From positions 186,001 through 250,000 of the forward strand of contig NZ_JAELXV010000002.1 of NCBI RefSeq assembly GCF_016427535.1: DNA of 64,000 nt, read 5' to 3'. Each line of letters begins with the position of its first letter. Position 1 is the stretch's first letter. The notes below the pieces were generated by a model, which saw only the letters and a list, made by a program, of their open reading frames with translations, made no database searches and was not told where the DNA came from. Below, in pieces: positions 27,979 to 35,559 of this stretch. Both the position numbers and the translations under genes were made by a program. Origin of the DNA: Hymenobacter sp. BT559. GTDB taxonomy: Bacteria; Bacteroidota; Bacteroidia; Cytophagales; Hymenobacteraceae.

Positions 27979-29763
27979 ATGATAAAGCATACCTATGACA
28001 TGGGCGTGATTGGCAACTGTGCCTTTCTGGCCCTTATCGGCACCGATACGGCCGTGCGCTGGCTTTGCTGGCCCCGCTTCGATAGCAGCTTCGTGTTTGG
28101 CCCGCTGCTCGACGAGCAAAAGGGCGGCGAATACAGCATCAAGCCCGTTGACGCAGACTTTACGTCCGAGCAGCGCTACCTCACTAACACCAACGTGCTC
28201 AGCACGACCATCACCACCCCCGAGGGCAGCTACCGTGTTACCGACTTCGCGCCACGCTTTTTGCAGTACGAGCGGTACTACAAGCCGCTGATGCTTATTC
28301 GGAAAGTGGAGCCCTTGACCGGGGCGCCCCGCGTGCGGGTAGCCTGCCGCCCGGTGGGCCAGTACGGTGAGCAGGAGCTGACGCGCCGCCGCAGCTCCAA
28401 CCACATTGCCTTTCTGGGGCTAGAGGAAGAAATTCGCCTCACCACCAATATTCCCCTCACCTACGTGCTCGATGAGGAAGATTTTGCCCTCAACGAAACC
28501 AAGTACCTGGTGCTCACCTACGGCGCGCCGCTCGAAGCGCCCCTAGAGAGCACAGCCGAGCGCTTCTTGCTTAACACGGAAGGCTACTGGCGCAACTGGG
28601 TGAAGAGCACTAGTATTGGTAACTTCCACCAGACGCAGGTTATCCGCTCGGCGCTGGCCCTCAAGATTCACCAGTACGAAGACACCGGTGCCATCATTGC
28701 GGCCAGCACCACTAGCCTGCCCGAGGCCCCCGGCAGCACCCGCAACTGGGACTACCGCTACTGCTGGATGCGTGATACCTACTATACACTCACGGCCTTC
28801 AACAACATCGGTCACTTTGAAGAGATTGAGCGATACTTCCAGTACATCGCCAACATCTCGACCAAGGTGGTAGGCAAGTACCAGCCGCTCTACGGCATTG
28901 GGGGGCAGGCTACCCTCACCGAAACCGAACTGCCGCTGGCCGGCTACCTAGGCAACCAGCCCGTGCGCATCGGCAACGACGCCTACACCCACATCCAAAA
29001 CGACGTGTATGGCCAAGTGCTGGTAGCGCTACTGCCGCTTTACACCGACTGCCGCTTCCGCGACCCCGAGCGCGCTGCGCCCTTGAGCTTAGTGGAGGAG
29101 TGCCTGCGCCTCATCGAGGCCACCATGGACCAGCCCGATGCTGGCCTGTGGGAGTTCCGGCACATTGCCCAGAAGCACTGCTATACCTACCTTTTTCACT
29201 GGGCCGGCAGCCACGCCGCCCGCCAGGTGGCCCGGCAGCACGGCGACGTGCTCCTCGAAGAGTTTGCTACGCGCCTGCTGCAAGAAGCTGAAAACCGCAT
29301 CGAGCAGTGCTTTTATCCTGAGCGCGGCGCCTATGCAAATGCCATCGGCTCGACTGACTTCGACGCCAGCACTATCCAGCTCATCACGATGGGCTACCTC
29401 GACCCGGCTTCTGAAAAAGCCAAGCACCACCTCGTGGAGCTGGAGAAAGAGCTAAAAACGCCTGAAGGCCTTTTCTACCGTTATCGCCACCCCGACGACT
29501 TTGGTACGCCCGAAACGACCTTCCTCATTTGCTCGTTCTGGTACGTGGAGGCCCTGGCCTGTGTGGGTCGCCTCGACGATGCCATTCGGGAGTTTGAGCA
29601 CCTCATCTCCTACGCCAACCACCTAGGGCTGCTTTCGGAAGACGTGGACGCCAAAACCGGCTCGCAGTGGGGCAACTTCCCGCAAGCCTACAGCCACGTG
29701 GGCTTGGTGAATGCCGCCTACCGCATTGCCAAAAAGCTGGACCGCCCCAACTTCGTGAGCTAA
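27979..29763 (+). CDS. GH15 family glycoside hydrolase (trehalase/glucoamylase type)
   Basis: 594 residues, without a signal peptide. The N-terminal beta-sandwich starts MGVIGNCAFLALI and contains LCWPRFDS. The (alpha/alpha)6 barrel carries the GH15 signatures NWDYRYCWMRDT, GNDAYTHIQNDVYGQ, DAGLWEFR with the likely catalytic Glu, and LLSEDVD...WGNFPQAYSHVGL with the second acidic residue. GH15 includes glucoamylases and bacterial trehalases. The immediately convergent trehalose-6-phosphate synthase/phosphatase makes a trehalase role attractive, but sequence alone does not separate the two. The two genes share one terminator. Confidence 0.9.
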   Translation: MIKHTYDMGVIGNCAFLALIGTDTAVRWLCWPRFDSSFVFGPLLDEQKGGEYSIKPVDADFTSEQRYLTNTNVLSTTITTPEGSYRVTDFAPRFLQYERYYKPLMLIRKVEPLTGAPRVRVACRPVGQYGEQELTRRRSSNHIAFLGLEEEIRLTTNIPLTYVLDEEDFALNETKYLVLTYGAPLEAPLESTAERFLLNTEGYWRNWVKSTSIGNFHQTQVIRSALALKIHQYEDTGAIIAASTTSLPEAPGSTRNWDYRYCWMRDTYYTLTAFNNIGHFEEIERYFQYIANISTKVVGKYQPLYGIGGQATLTETELPLAGYLGNQPVRIGNDAYTHIQNDVYGQVLVALLPLYTDCRFRDPERAAPLSLVEECLRLIEATMDQPDAGLWEFRHIAQKHCYTYLFHWAGSHAARQVARQHGDVLLEEFATRLLQEAENRIEQCFYPERGAYANAIGSTDFDASTIQLITMGYLDPASEKAKHHLVELEKELKTPEGLFYRYRHPDDFGTPETTFLICSFWYVEALACVGRLDDAIREFEHLISYANHLGLLSEDVDAKTGSQWGNFPQAYSHVGLVNAAYRIAKKLDRPNFVS

Positions 29764-29782
29764 AAGTTGGGTCACTTATATC

Positions 29783-29827
29783 CATTAAAAAAGCCGTGCG
29801 AAATAGATTTCGCACGGCTTTTTTAAT
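29783..29827. terminator. Shared bidirectional terminator (GH15 and TPS/TPP)
   Basis: A perfect palindrome: CATTAAAAAAGCCGTGCGAA and its complement around the centre, with A6 and T6 tracts inside the arms. It lies 19 bases after the GH15 stop and 22 bases after the end of the convergent trehalose gene. Confidence 0.9.
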
Positions 29828-29849
29828 GTATTACCTACCTAGGGCGAGG

Positions 29850-32033
29850 CTAGCTTAGCAGCTTGCGCAGCAGCTGCCGCACATCGCTGGGTGCGGCCAA
29901 GTGGAAGCGCGCCAGCGAGCGGGCATCTGTACCTATGCGCACTGTGTAAGCTTCGGGCGGCATGGCCCGGAAGGTATCTTCGTCGGTGCGGTCGTCGCCC
30001 AAGGCCAGCGTAAAAGCCGGGGAGTAGCGCTCAAGCCAGCGGGCAGCGGCGGTGCCTTTGTTGAGCCCCGCGTTTTTGATTTCGACTACCTTATTGCCTT
30101 CCAGTACTTGCAAGTCGGTGTTGGCGGTCATGAAAGAGAGGTGGCTCATCATTTCGCGGGCGCGCACCTCGCCTAGGTCGGCGTCGGCGCGGCGGTAGTG
30201 CCACACCAGCGAGTAGTCCTTCTCTTCAATAAATGAGCCGGCGGTGCGGGCCACGTACAGCTCTAGCACCGGGCGCATCTCGCGTTTCCAGTCATTGCGC
30301 AGGGGCTGGAAAAGCTGCCAGTCTTCGCCCGCCGTGCGCAGCCACACGCCGTGCTCGGCAATAAAATCGATTGGTAGGTCACCCAGCCAATTAGAAAGCG
30401 TAGTGCGGTCGCGCCCGCTGATGATGACCACCCGCGTGTCGGGCAGCTCGCTCAGGGCGCGCAGCAGTAGGCGCAGTTCCTCGCCGGGCCGAGCCAACTG
30501 CGGGTTAGGGTGGAAAGGCACCAGTGTGCCATCGTAGTCGAGCAACAGCAGCCGTTGCTGGCCGGCCGCCGCCTTGAAGTCGGCTAGTAGTTGGGTAGTG
30601 GCGCTAGCCGTCAGCATTTCGGTGGCGAGGGTGTGTTGCTTCATTTTGGTGTAAGCCAGCTGGTTCATAAACAGCTTGGTCCAGGAGAATACGTTGTAGC
30701 GCTTTACCAGCGCCTGCATGGCCTTTAGGCGGGTGGCCTGCTCTTCGTCGGGCATCACCAAGGCATCGTGCATGGCCTCTACCAGCTGGTTGATGTCGGT
30801 AGGGTTGATAAGAATGGCATCCGACAGCTCGCGGGCCGCACCGGCGCGCTCGCTGAGAATTAGCACCCCACGCTGGTCGAGCTTGCTGGCAATGAATTCC
30901 TTTGCTACGAGGTTCATGCCATCGCGCATGGGCGTTACCAGGGCCACTTCGGCCAAGCGGTAAAGTGCGGCCAGTTCCTCTAGCGGTAGTGAGCGGTAGA
31001 AATACTGAATCGGGTTCCAGCCAATGGTGCGGTACTGCGAGTTGATGCGGCCTACCAATTCGTCAATCTCTTCTTTGAGAGAAGCATACTGCGGCACTTG
31101 GTCGCGCGAGGGTACTACTAGCATCACGAGGCTTACTTGCCCGCGCCACTCAGGGTAGCGCTGCAATAGCAAATCGAAGGCGCGCAGCCGCTGGGCAATG
31201 CCCTTGGTATAATCGAGCCGGTCGATGGAGAGAATAACGCGGGTGTCGCGCATTGCCTCCTTATATTCTTCTACGTGCTTTTTAGCTTCTTCCGAAGCCG
31301 CCGCCACAGCATAACGCTGATAGTCAATGCCCATCGGAAATGCATCGACGCGCACCGAGCGAGTGGGCGTATCAATCTGTCCGTTCTGGGCCGATAGACC
31401 TAGGAGGTGTGATACCGCGCTCAAGAAGTGGCGCAAGTAACCAAAGGTATGGAAGCCAATGAGGTCGGCTCCCAGCATACCGCGTATTAGCTCACTGCGC
31501 CAAGGCAGCACCCGGATAATTTCCTGTGATGGGAAAGGGATGTGCAAGAAGAAGCCGATGGCCGCCTCAGGGCGTGCCTTGCGCAGCATTTCGGGCAGCA
31601 GCAGCAGCTGGTAATCGTGTACCCAAATAGTGTCTTCTGGGCCAGCCTGGGCCAGCACGGCCTCGCAAAACTTCTCGTTTACGGCTACATATGCCTCCCA
31701 GTGGCTCTGCTCGTAGGTGGCAAACTCACTGAAGTAATGGAAGGTAGGCCAGAGCGTAGAATTACTGAAGCCTTCGTAAAAATCCCGAATTTCATTCTCG
31801 GTTAAGAACACTGGGGCCATATTATCAGCCCGCAGTTCGGTGCGGATATGCTTTTCCTCGGCTTCGTCCTGCACAAATAGTCCCGGCCAGCCTATCCACA
31901 AGTTATCGCCCTGGCGATAGATAGACCCTAGGCCCGTAGCCAGTCCGCCTTCGCTGGGCTGAAACGTGAGGCCTTCGTCGGTACGCAGGACTTTAGTAGG
32001 AAGGCGGTTAGAGACGATTAAGGTTCTTGACAT
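29850..32033 (-). CDS. Bifunctional trehalose-6-phosphate synthase / trehalose-phosphatase
   Basis: A 727-residue fusion. The N-terminal GT20 synthase (about 1-470) joins UDP-glucose and glucose-6-phosphate; visible motifs are [52 protein letters not shown] and GMNLVAKEF. The C-terminal HAD phosphatase (about 490-727) has [13 protein letters not shown] (nucleophile Asp), IISGRDR and [10 protein letters not shown] and makes free trehalose. This synthase-phosphatase order is common in Bacteroidota. Trehalose serves as an osmotic and desiccation protectant. Together with the convergent GH15 enzyme it may form a trehalose make-and-break pair. Confidence 0.95.
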   Translation of the reverse strand: MSRTLIVSNRLPTKVLRTDEGLTFQPSEGGLATGLGSIYRQGDNLWIGWPGLFVQDEAEEKHIRTELRADNMAPVFLTENEIRDFYEGFSNSTLWPTFHYFSEFATYEQSHWEAYVAVNEKFCEAVLAQAGPEDTIWVHDYQLLLLPEMLRKARPEAAIGFFLHIPFPSQEIIRVLPWRSELIRGMLGADLIGFHTFGYLRHFLSAVSHLLGLSAQNGQIDTPTRSVRVDAFPMGIDYQRYAVAAASEEAKKHVEEYKEAMRDTRVILSIDRLDYTKGIAQRLRAFDLLLQRYPEWRGQVSLVMLVVPSRDQVPQYASLKEEIDELVGRINSQYRTIGWNPIQYFYRSLPLEELAALYRLAEVALVTPMRDGMNLVAKEFIASKLDQRGVLILSERAGAARELSDAILINPTDINQLVEAMHDALVMPDEEQATRLKAMQALVKRYNVFSWTKLFMNQLAYTKMKQHTLATEMLTASATTQLLADFKAAAGQQRLLLLDYDGTLVPFHPNPQLARPGEELRLLLRALSELPDTRVVIISGRDRTTLSNWLGDLPIDFIAEHGVWLRTAGEDWQLFQPLRNDWKREMRPVLELYVARTAGSFIEEKDYSLVWHYRRADADLGEVRAREMMSHLSFMTANTDLQVLEGNKVVEIKNAGLNKGTAAARWLERYSPAFTLALGDDRTDEDTFRAMPPEAYTVRIGTDARSLARFHLAAPSDVRQLLRKLLS

Positions 32034-32347
32034 AAGTAAGGCAAAGGATAGTAAACCCTTTGGCTTACGGGATAATTCACCAAAAAGGCATTTTTACCCT
32101 ATCCTCACTCCTCACTTTCCTACGCGCCAGCTCACAAACAGGAGCTTATTTGGCCAAGTATAACCAGCTTTCTAAGCCAAAGGCGGCCTAGGTAAGGCGC
32201 GGGCTACTTAACGAGCCAGCGCCTTACCTAGGCCGCCTAAATTTGTTACTGATACCCAACAGCACGAAGCCTCTCACGGCCCCTAGGTCGCTTCTTAGGC
32301 AAGCAAAGGCCTTTAACCAATCAACAGCATGAAGATGGCGCGCTACG
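32034..32347. other. Intergenic region, no gene seen
   Basis: About 310 bases upstream of the trehalose gene and downstream of the TetR gene. The only clear structure is the palindrome listed at 32181-32238. No coding frame is convincing. Confidence 0.6.
32181..32238. repeat. Perfect 20-base inverted repeat with CCTAGG in each arm
   Basis: AGGCGGCCTAGGTAAGGCGC (32181-32200) and its exact complement (32219-32238) around an 18-base loop that can itself pair (GGCT/AGCC). It follows the TetR gene's direction but lacks a T run, so it may be a palindromic repeat or a factor-assisted terminator. Confidence 0.7.
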
Positions 32348-32896
32348 CTACGAATTGGCGCTAGCTACTTGTGTCTGGTATTTGCGCTTGATGAAATCCA
32401 GCATGTCGCGCACGTGCTCATCTGTTTTGTTGGCCTCAATTTTCCAGAGTGCTTCGATGAGCAGCAGCAGCAGTTGCGTTTCCTTTTCGGGGTCAGCGTA
32501 GCCGAGCTGGGCAAAGGCCGACTGCAAGCGCGCTGGCACAGGCCGCATAAAACGCTCATGTTGCTGGCGTGCGGTTTCGTAGTCGGCTAGGCGATATTGC
32601 AGCTTCCAGAAATAGGGCTCTTCCTGCACCATCTTATAGGGCAGGTCGATGACGCTATGGATGAAAGCGAGCGGGTCGGTTTCGAGCATACCGCCCCGGT
32701 TGTGCTCAATAATACGTTGGTAACCGCTCTTGATAATAAAATCCAGGAGCTGGTCTTTGGAACCAAAATGCTTGAAAATCAGGGCTTCCGATACGGCTGC
32801 TGCTTTCGCAACGGCCTGGGTCGAAGTATTGTCAAAACCCTTCTCCCCAAACAGCTGCAACGCCACGTTGGCAATGTGTTGGCGGCGGGTAATCAT
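32348..32896 (-). CDS. TetR/AcrR family transcriptional regulator
   Basis: 182 residues. The N-terminal helix-turn-helix domain is typical: RRQHIANVALQLFGEKGFDN, TSTQAVAKAAAVSEALIFKHF, GSKDQLLD. The C-terminal part is a helical ligand-binding domain without recognisable specificity. The start MITRRQ at 32896 was chosen because the family begins a few residues before the first helix; the longer frame adds 16 residues of no known type. There is no close divergent target gene. The 33.1 kb hairpin array and the SDR at 33545-34330 lie upstream of it. Confidence 0.9.
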   Translation of the reverse strand: MITRRQHIANVALQLFGEKGFDNTSTQAVAKAAAVSEALIFKHFGSKDQLLDFIIKSGYQRIIEHNRGGMLETDPLAFIHSVIDLPYKMVQEEPYFWKLQYRLADYETARQQHERFMRPVPARLQSAFAQLGYADPEKETQLLLLLIEALWKIEANKTDEHVRDMLDFIKRKYQTQVASANS

Positions 32897-33041
32897 GGGG
32901 ATAATGCTAGAGGAAAGTGTTGGCGAGTGCCAAGCAACTCTCAAAACTTAGTAATTCGGGTGCAAGTTCGGCAAGAATACGCAGATATGCTTAAAGTCGG
33001 CGGCATGCAGCGTTTCTCGGGCAGGTAGGCTTAAACGGAAA

Positions 33042-33073
33042 CCGGCCGATTTGGAAAAAACCAAATCGGCCGG
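33042..33073. repeat. Perfect 13-bp hairpin with A6 loop
   Basis: CCGGCCGATTTGG, AAAAAA, CCAAATCGGCCGG. Not followed by a T run on the plus strand and only weakly (TTTCCGTTT) on the minus strand. It lies about 50 bases before the hairpin array and could be the first element of the same transcript. Confidence 0.65.
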
Positions 33074-33126
33074 CGGAGCAACTTTCAGTGTCTGTAGAGG
33101 CTAGGTGCCAGTGCAGAAGTTGTGCG

Positions 33127-33314
33127 TCCGGGCGGGGTGGGAACAACGACCGGATAACTAGAACAGAGAGTGTGCAAAAAACGCATTCGGACGGGGTGGG
33201 AGCAACGGCCGAACAGAAGTAAAAAGTAGAGTGAGAGTGGGTCCGGGCGGGGTGGGAACAACGACCGGAAGAGTAGAAGAGTGTGTGTGGCTAGCTGGGT
33301 GGGAAGCCCTAGCC
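33127..33314 (+). repeat. Array of hairpin repeats with conserved loop and covarying stems
   Basis: Three 28-base units (33127-33154, 33186-33213, 33242-33269) share the loop core CGGGGTGGGARCAACG and are closed by 5-base stems. The stems change together: TCCGG/CCGGA in units 1 and 3, TTCGG/CCGAA in unit 2. A fourth, degenerate unit (33289-33314) keeps GGGTGGGAA in the loop but has a different stem, GGCTAG/CTAGCC. The units are joined by purine-rich linkers of 31, 28 and 19 bases (AGAGTG, AGTAGAG). Compensatory changes point to selection on folding, probably of an RNA. Confidence 0.7.
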
Positions 33315-33352
33315 GTTAGTGGGAGCAATATTACGACAGAAATCATAACATG

Positions 33353-33403
33353 AGTAAGTGGTAGCTTACTTTTTTCTAGTAAGTGGACACTTACTCTATT
33401 TTT
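33353..33403 (+). terminator. Tandem terminator-like hairpins after the hairpin array
   Basis: Two consecutive related hairpins, AGTAAG/CTTACT followed by T6 and AGTAAGT/ACTTACT followed by CTATTTTTT. A further AT-rich inverted repeat (TTAGATTATA/TATAATCTAA, 33403-33412 and 33432-33441) follows. Confidence 0.5.
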
Positions 33404-33485
33404 TAGATTATAAAACACTGTTTTACAACCGTATAATCTAATGTATAAAATTTTGTCATATTGCAAATAAAAATAATTTAATGAT

Positions 33486-33525
33486 AAAGCCCAGCGTACT
33501 CCCCTAGGAGGAGTGCGCTGGGCTT
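33486..33525 (-). terminator. Terminator of the SDR gene at 33545-34330
   Basis: The stem AAGCCCAGCG.ACTCC/GGAGT.CGCTGGGCTT with a CCTAGG-containing loop lies 20 bases beyond the stop on the minus strand, followed by an AT-rich stretch. Confidence 0.75.
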
Positions 33526-33544
33526 CCAATAGGTGAGCGATGGC

Positions 33545-34330
33545 TTACAAATACTTTTCGTAGATGCCAGCTGCTATCTTTTCTACCAAGCCTTTAGGCA
33601 CTACTCCGGTAAGGCCAGCCGATACCTTATTGAGGACGCCGGGAATAAATTCTGTCTCACCTGCAAAAAGGGCCTGCAGCCCGGCTGCAGCTACGGCGGC
33701 CGGCGTCATGGATACTTTATTAGCTACAGCTTGCAGCTCGGCGCCCATGCCGGCGCGGCTCGTAAAGTCGGTGGTAGTAGCCCCAGGGCTCAGGCATGTA
33801 ACGGAGATACTTGTATCCTTCAACTCGTAGCGCAGCCCCCGGCTAAAGCTCAGCACAAAGGCCTTGCTAGCCGCATACACCGTGAGCGAGGGCACAGCTT
33901 GGTAGGCAGCCGTGCTAGCCACATTGAGGATATACCCGCGCGATGCCTGCCGCAGCTGAGGCAGCAGCGCATAGGTGAGTTGCACTGGCAGCGTGAGGTT
34001 GAGCTGCAGCATATTGAGCTGCTCCTCTAGGTTTAGCTGCTCGAAGCGGCCCCATAGGCCATAGCCGGCGTTGTTTACTAATACGGCGAGTCCGCTGGGG
34101 GCATGCTGGCTAGCCCAGGTGGCTACCTGGCTAGCGGCAGTGAGCTCAGTAAGGTCGAGGGCTAGCACCTGGGCTTGCCGCTGGTGGGTGGCTTGCACCT
34201 CGTCGGCCAACGTTTGCAACTGGTTTTCGGAGCGGGCTACCAGTAGCAGGTCGTAGCCTCGCCGGGCTAGACCTAGGGCCAGTTCGCGGCCAATACCGCG
34301 TGATGCTCCGGTGATAAGGGCAGTGGGCAT
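33545..34330 (-). CDS. SDR family NAD(P)-dependent oxidoreductase (DltE/YqjQ-like)
   Basis: 261 residues beginning directly with the cofactor motif PTALITGASRGIGRELA. Further signatures are NNAGYGLWG, the catalytic Ser in LNVASTAAYQ, YAASKAF (Tyr and Lys), and LSPGATTTDF. It belongs to the classical short-chain dehydrogenases of the YqjQ/DltE-like type; the substrate is unknown. The preceding gene on the same strand (phytanoyl-CoA-dioxygenase-like, ending 34424) is separated by a terminator-like hairpin, so it is probably transcribed on its own. Confidence 0.92.
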   Translation of the reverse strand: MPTALITGASRGIGRELALGLARRGYDLLLVARSENQLQTLADEVQATHQRQAQVLALDLTELTAASQVATWASQHAPSGLAVLVNNAGYGLWGRFEQLNLEEQLNMLQLNLTLPVQLTYALLPQLRQASRGYILNVASTAAYQAVPSLTVYAASKAFVLSFSRGLRYELKDTSISVTCLSPGATTTDFTSRAGMGAELQAVANKVSMTPAAVAAAGLQALFAGETEFIPGVLNKVSAGLTGVVPKGLVEKIAAGIYEKYL

Positions 34331-34358
34331 AGGGAAGGGTAGAACTAGCGCTAATAAA

Positions 34359-34406
34359 TAGTGGGCGCAACACCGTTCTCCTTATCGAACAGTATTGCGC
34401 CCACTA
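34359..34406 (-). terminator. Hairpin terminator after the PhyH-like gene
   Basis: The arms TAGTGGGCGCAA/TTGCGCCCACTA enclose a second small stem, GTTC/GAAC. Read on the minus strand it is followed by TTTATTAG. It lies 18 bases past the end of the 34424-35248 gene. Confidence 0.65.
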
Positions 34407-34423
34407 CCTAAATGCACTACTCT

Positions 34424-35248
34424 TTACTTTACTAGGTGTAAAAAGCGCAAATAGAAGGGGGTAGGGCTTTCCTCGCTCTTGGGCTGGTACTTGCCACCAA
34501 TGATAGGTACGTACATCACCCGGCGGCGCGACTCGGGCCCGACCAGTGGCGACTGGGCCACGCGGTGCCACATGCGGCCATCGTGCACGGTGAGGTCGCC
34601 GGGCTCGGTTTCTACGGCCACTTCATTGGGGTCGTAGTACACATCCTTATAGTACTTCTTACGGAAGAGCATCTTGCCGATGCCCTGGCGGTGTGTACCC
34701 GGAATAACGCGCAAGCCGCCGTTGGTGGCTTTGGTGCCGTCGAGGTGCAGGCCCACGTTGAGCATAGGCCGAATGCGCTTGCCGTAGAATACGTCGCGCA
34801 GCGAGTCGGTGTGCCAGCCCATCTGCGAGAACTCAGAGCCTTCCACGTTGACATAGTGGTTGACCACTAAGCCGTCGCGCTCGTTTTCGCCTACTCGGCC
34901 GCCGGGCGTTTCGAGCAGCGGAAACAGCGCCTCAAAGCGCTTGTCTTGCAGCAGCTCGTGCAGCACGGGGCTGTGCTGCGAGGCAAAGGCAAAGCGCTGT
35001 ACAATGGGCGAGCCATCCACGTCCTTGCCATACTTGATGGGCACGCCATTTACTTTCTCTACCTTGTTGGCCAGCCAATTGTGCTGCACATCTTGGGTAG
35101 CTTTCAAATAGGCTTGCACCTGGTCGGGCGAAGCAAACGGGCGGAAGTGCAAAAACCCGTATTTAGCAAAAAAAGCCCGTTGCTCCTGGGTTAATTCGGC
35201 ACCGAGGGTGAAGCGGGGATAATCGGATAAAGACGCCATAGGGGACAT
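34424..35248 (-). CDS. Phytanoyl-CoA dioxygenase family (Fe(II)/2-oxoglutarate) protein
   Basis: 274 residues of the PhyH fold, a non-haem iron, 2-oxoglutarate-dependent oxygenase. The iron facial triad is visible as HTD in GWHTDSLRDVFYG and the distal His in MWHRVAQSP. GLHLDGTKATNGGLRVIPGTH is the conserved strand that packs against the active site, and an Arg-rich RRRVMY follows. Family members hydroxylate lipids or small metabolites; the substrate cannot be told. The start may be the ATG at 35248 or the one three codons later (35239). A TATCTTTG -7 box at 35293-35300 suggests a short leader. Confidence 0.88.
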   Translation of the reverse strand: MSPMASLSDYPRFTLGAELTQEQRAFFAKYGFLHFRPFASPDQVQAYLKATQDVQHNWLANKVEKVNGVPIKYGKDVDGSPIVQRFAFASQHSPVLHELLQDKRFEALFPLLETPGGRVGENERDGLVVNHYVNVEGSEFSQMGWHTDSLRDVFYGKRIRPMLNVGLHLDGTKATNGGLRVIPGTHRQGIGKMLFRKKYYKDVYYDPNEVAVETEPGDLTVHDGRMWHRVAQSPLVGPESRRRVMYVPIIGGKYQPKSEESPTPFYLRFLHLVK

Positions 35249-35559
35249 GCCGCCAGCGAGTAATTCGCCGTCGAAAAAGTCAATTGAAAAGGCAAAGATA
35301 CGGCCCGTCTAGTGGCTAGCGGGTGAAGTAAATGCCAACGAACGCGACATAAGGTGCCTATTAACCGGGAGGAGGCGCTAGGGTTGCGCTGGTGGCCTCT
35401 TTATTTTGAGTAAAAACTGCTATCTTTTAGTATTTACCCCCAATTAGCTGGTCTGTATCACCAGAAATGCGTAGTTGACCGACCTAGTATAGCTGGCTGG
35501 GCTGCTAGGTTCGCATTTTAGCTGCTCTTTTCACCGTACTCATTCTCTTGCCTACACCT
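35249..35559. other. Intergenic region between divergent genes, no gene seen
   Basis: Apart from the -7 box at 35293-35300, it holds a small GC-rich hairpin followed by TTTATTTT around 35370-35407 (GAGGC...GCCTC). There is no coding frame of note. Confidence 0.45.
35293..35300 (-). promoter_or_regulatory. -7 box (TATCTTTG) upstream of the PhyH-like gene
   Basis: A perfect TAnnTTTG match on the minus strand, 45 bases upstream of the ATG at 35248. No TTTG-like -33 element was found at the expected distance. Confidence 0.4.

Larger units (their letters stand above)
33042..33400 (+). ncRNA. Candidate structured noncoding RNA containing the hairpin array
   Basis: The orientation is inferred from the 3' side. 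Right after the array come two terminator-like hairpins on the plus strand, AGTAAG-TGGTAG-CTTACT with a T6 run (33353-33375) and AGTAAGT-GGAC-ACTTACT then CTATTTTTT (33378-33403). No believable coding frame spans the array. No clear TAnnTTTG promoter was found upstream, so the 5' end given here is only the first hairpin. The layout, many short hairpins showing the same unpaired GGGUGGGA on flexible purine linkers, resembles protein-sponge RNAs such as CsrB in architecture only; Bacteroidota generally lack CsrA. Confidence 0.35.

Noticed and set aside
33127..33269. CRISPR array
   Set aside because: 28-base repeats with 28-31-base spacers look superficially right, but the repeats differ in stem bases with compensation, the spacers are low-complexity purine-rich and of unequal length, and no cas gene is present.
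33158..33529. 123-residue minus-strand frame over the hairpin array
   Set aside because: It is composed of translated repeat and AT-rich spacer, has no family features, and runs through terminator-like hairpins.
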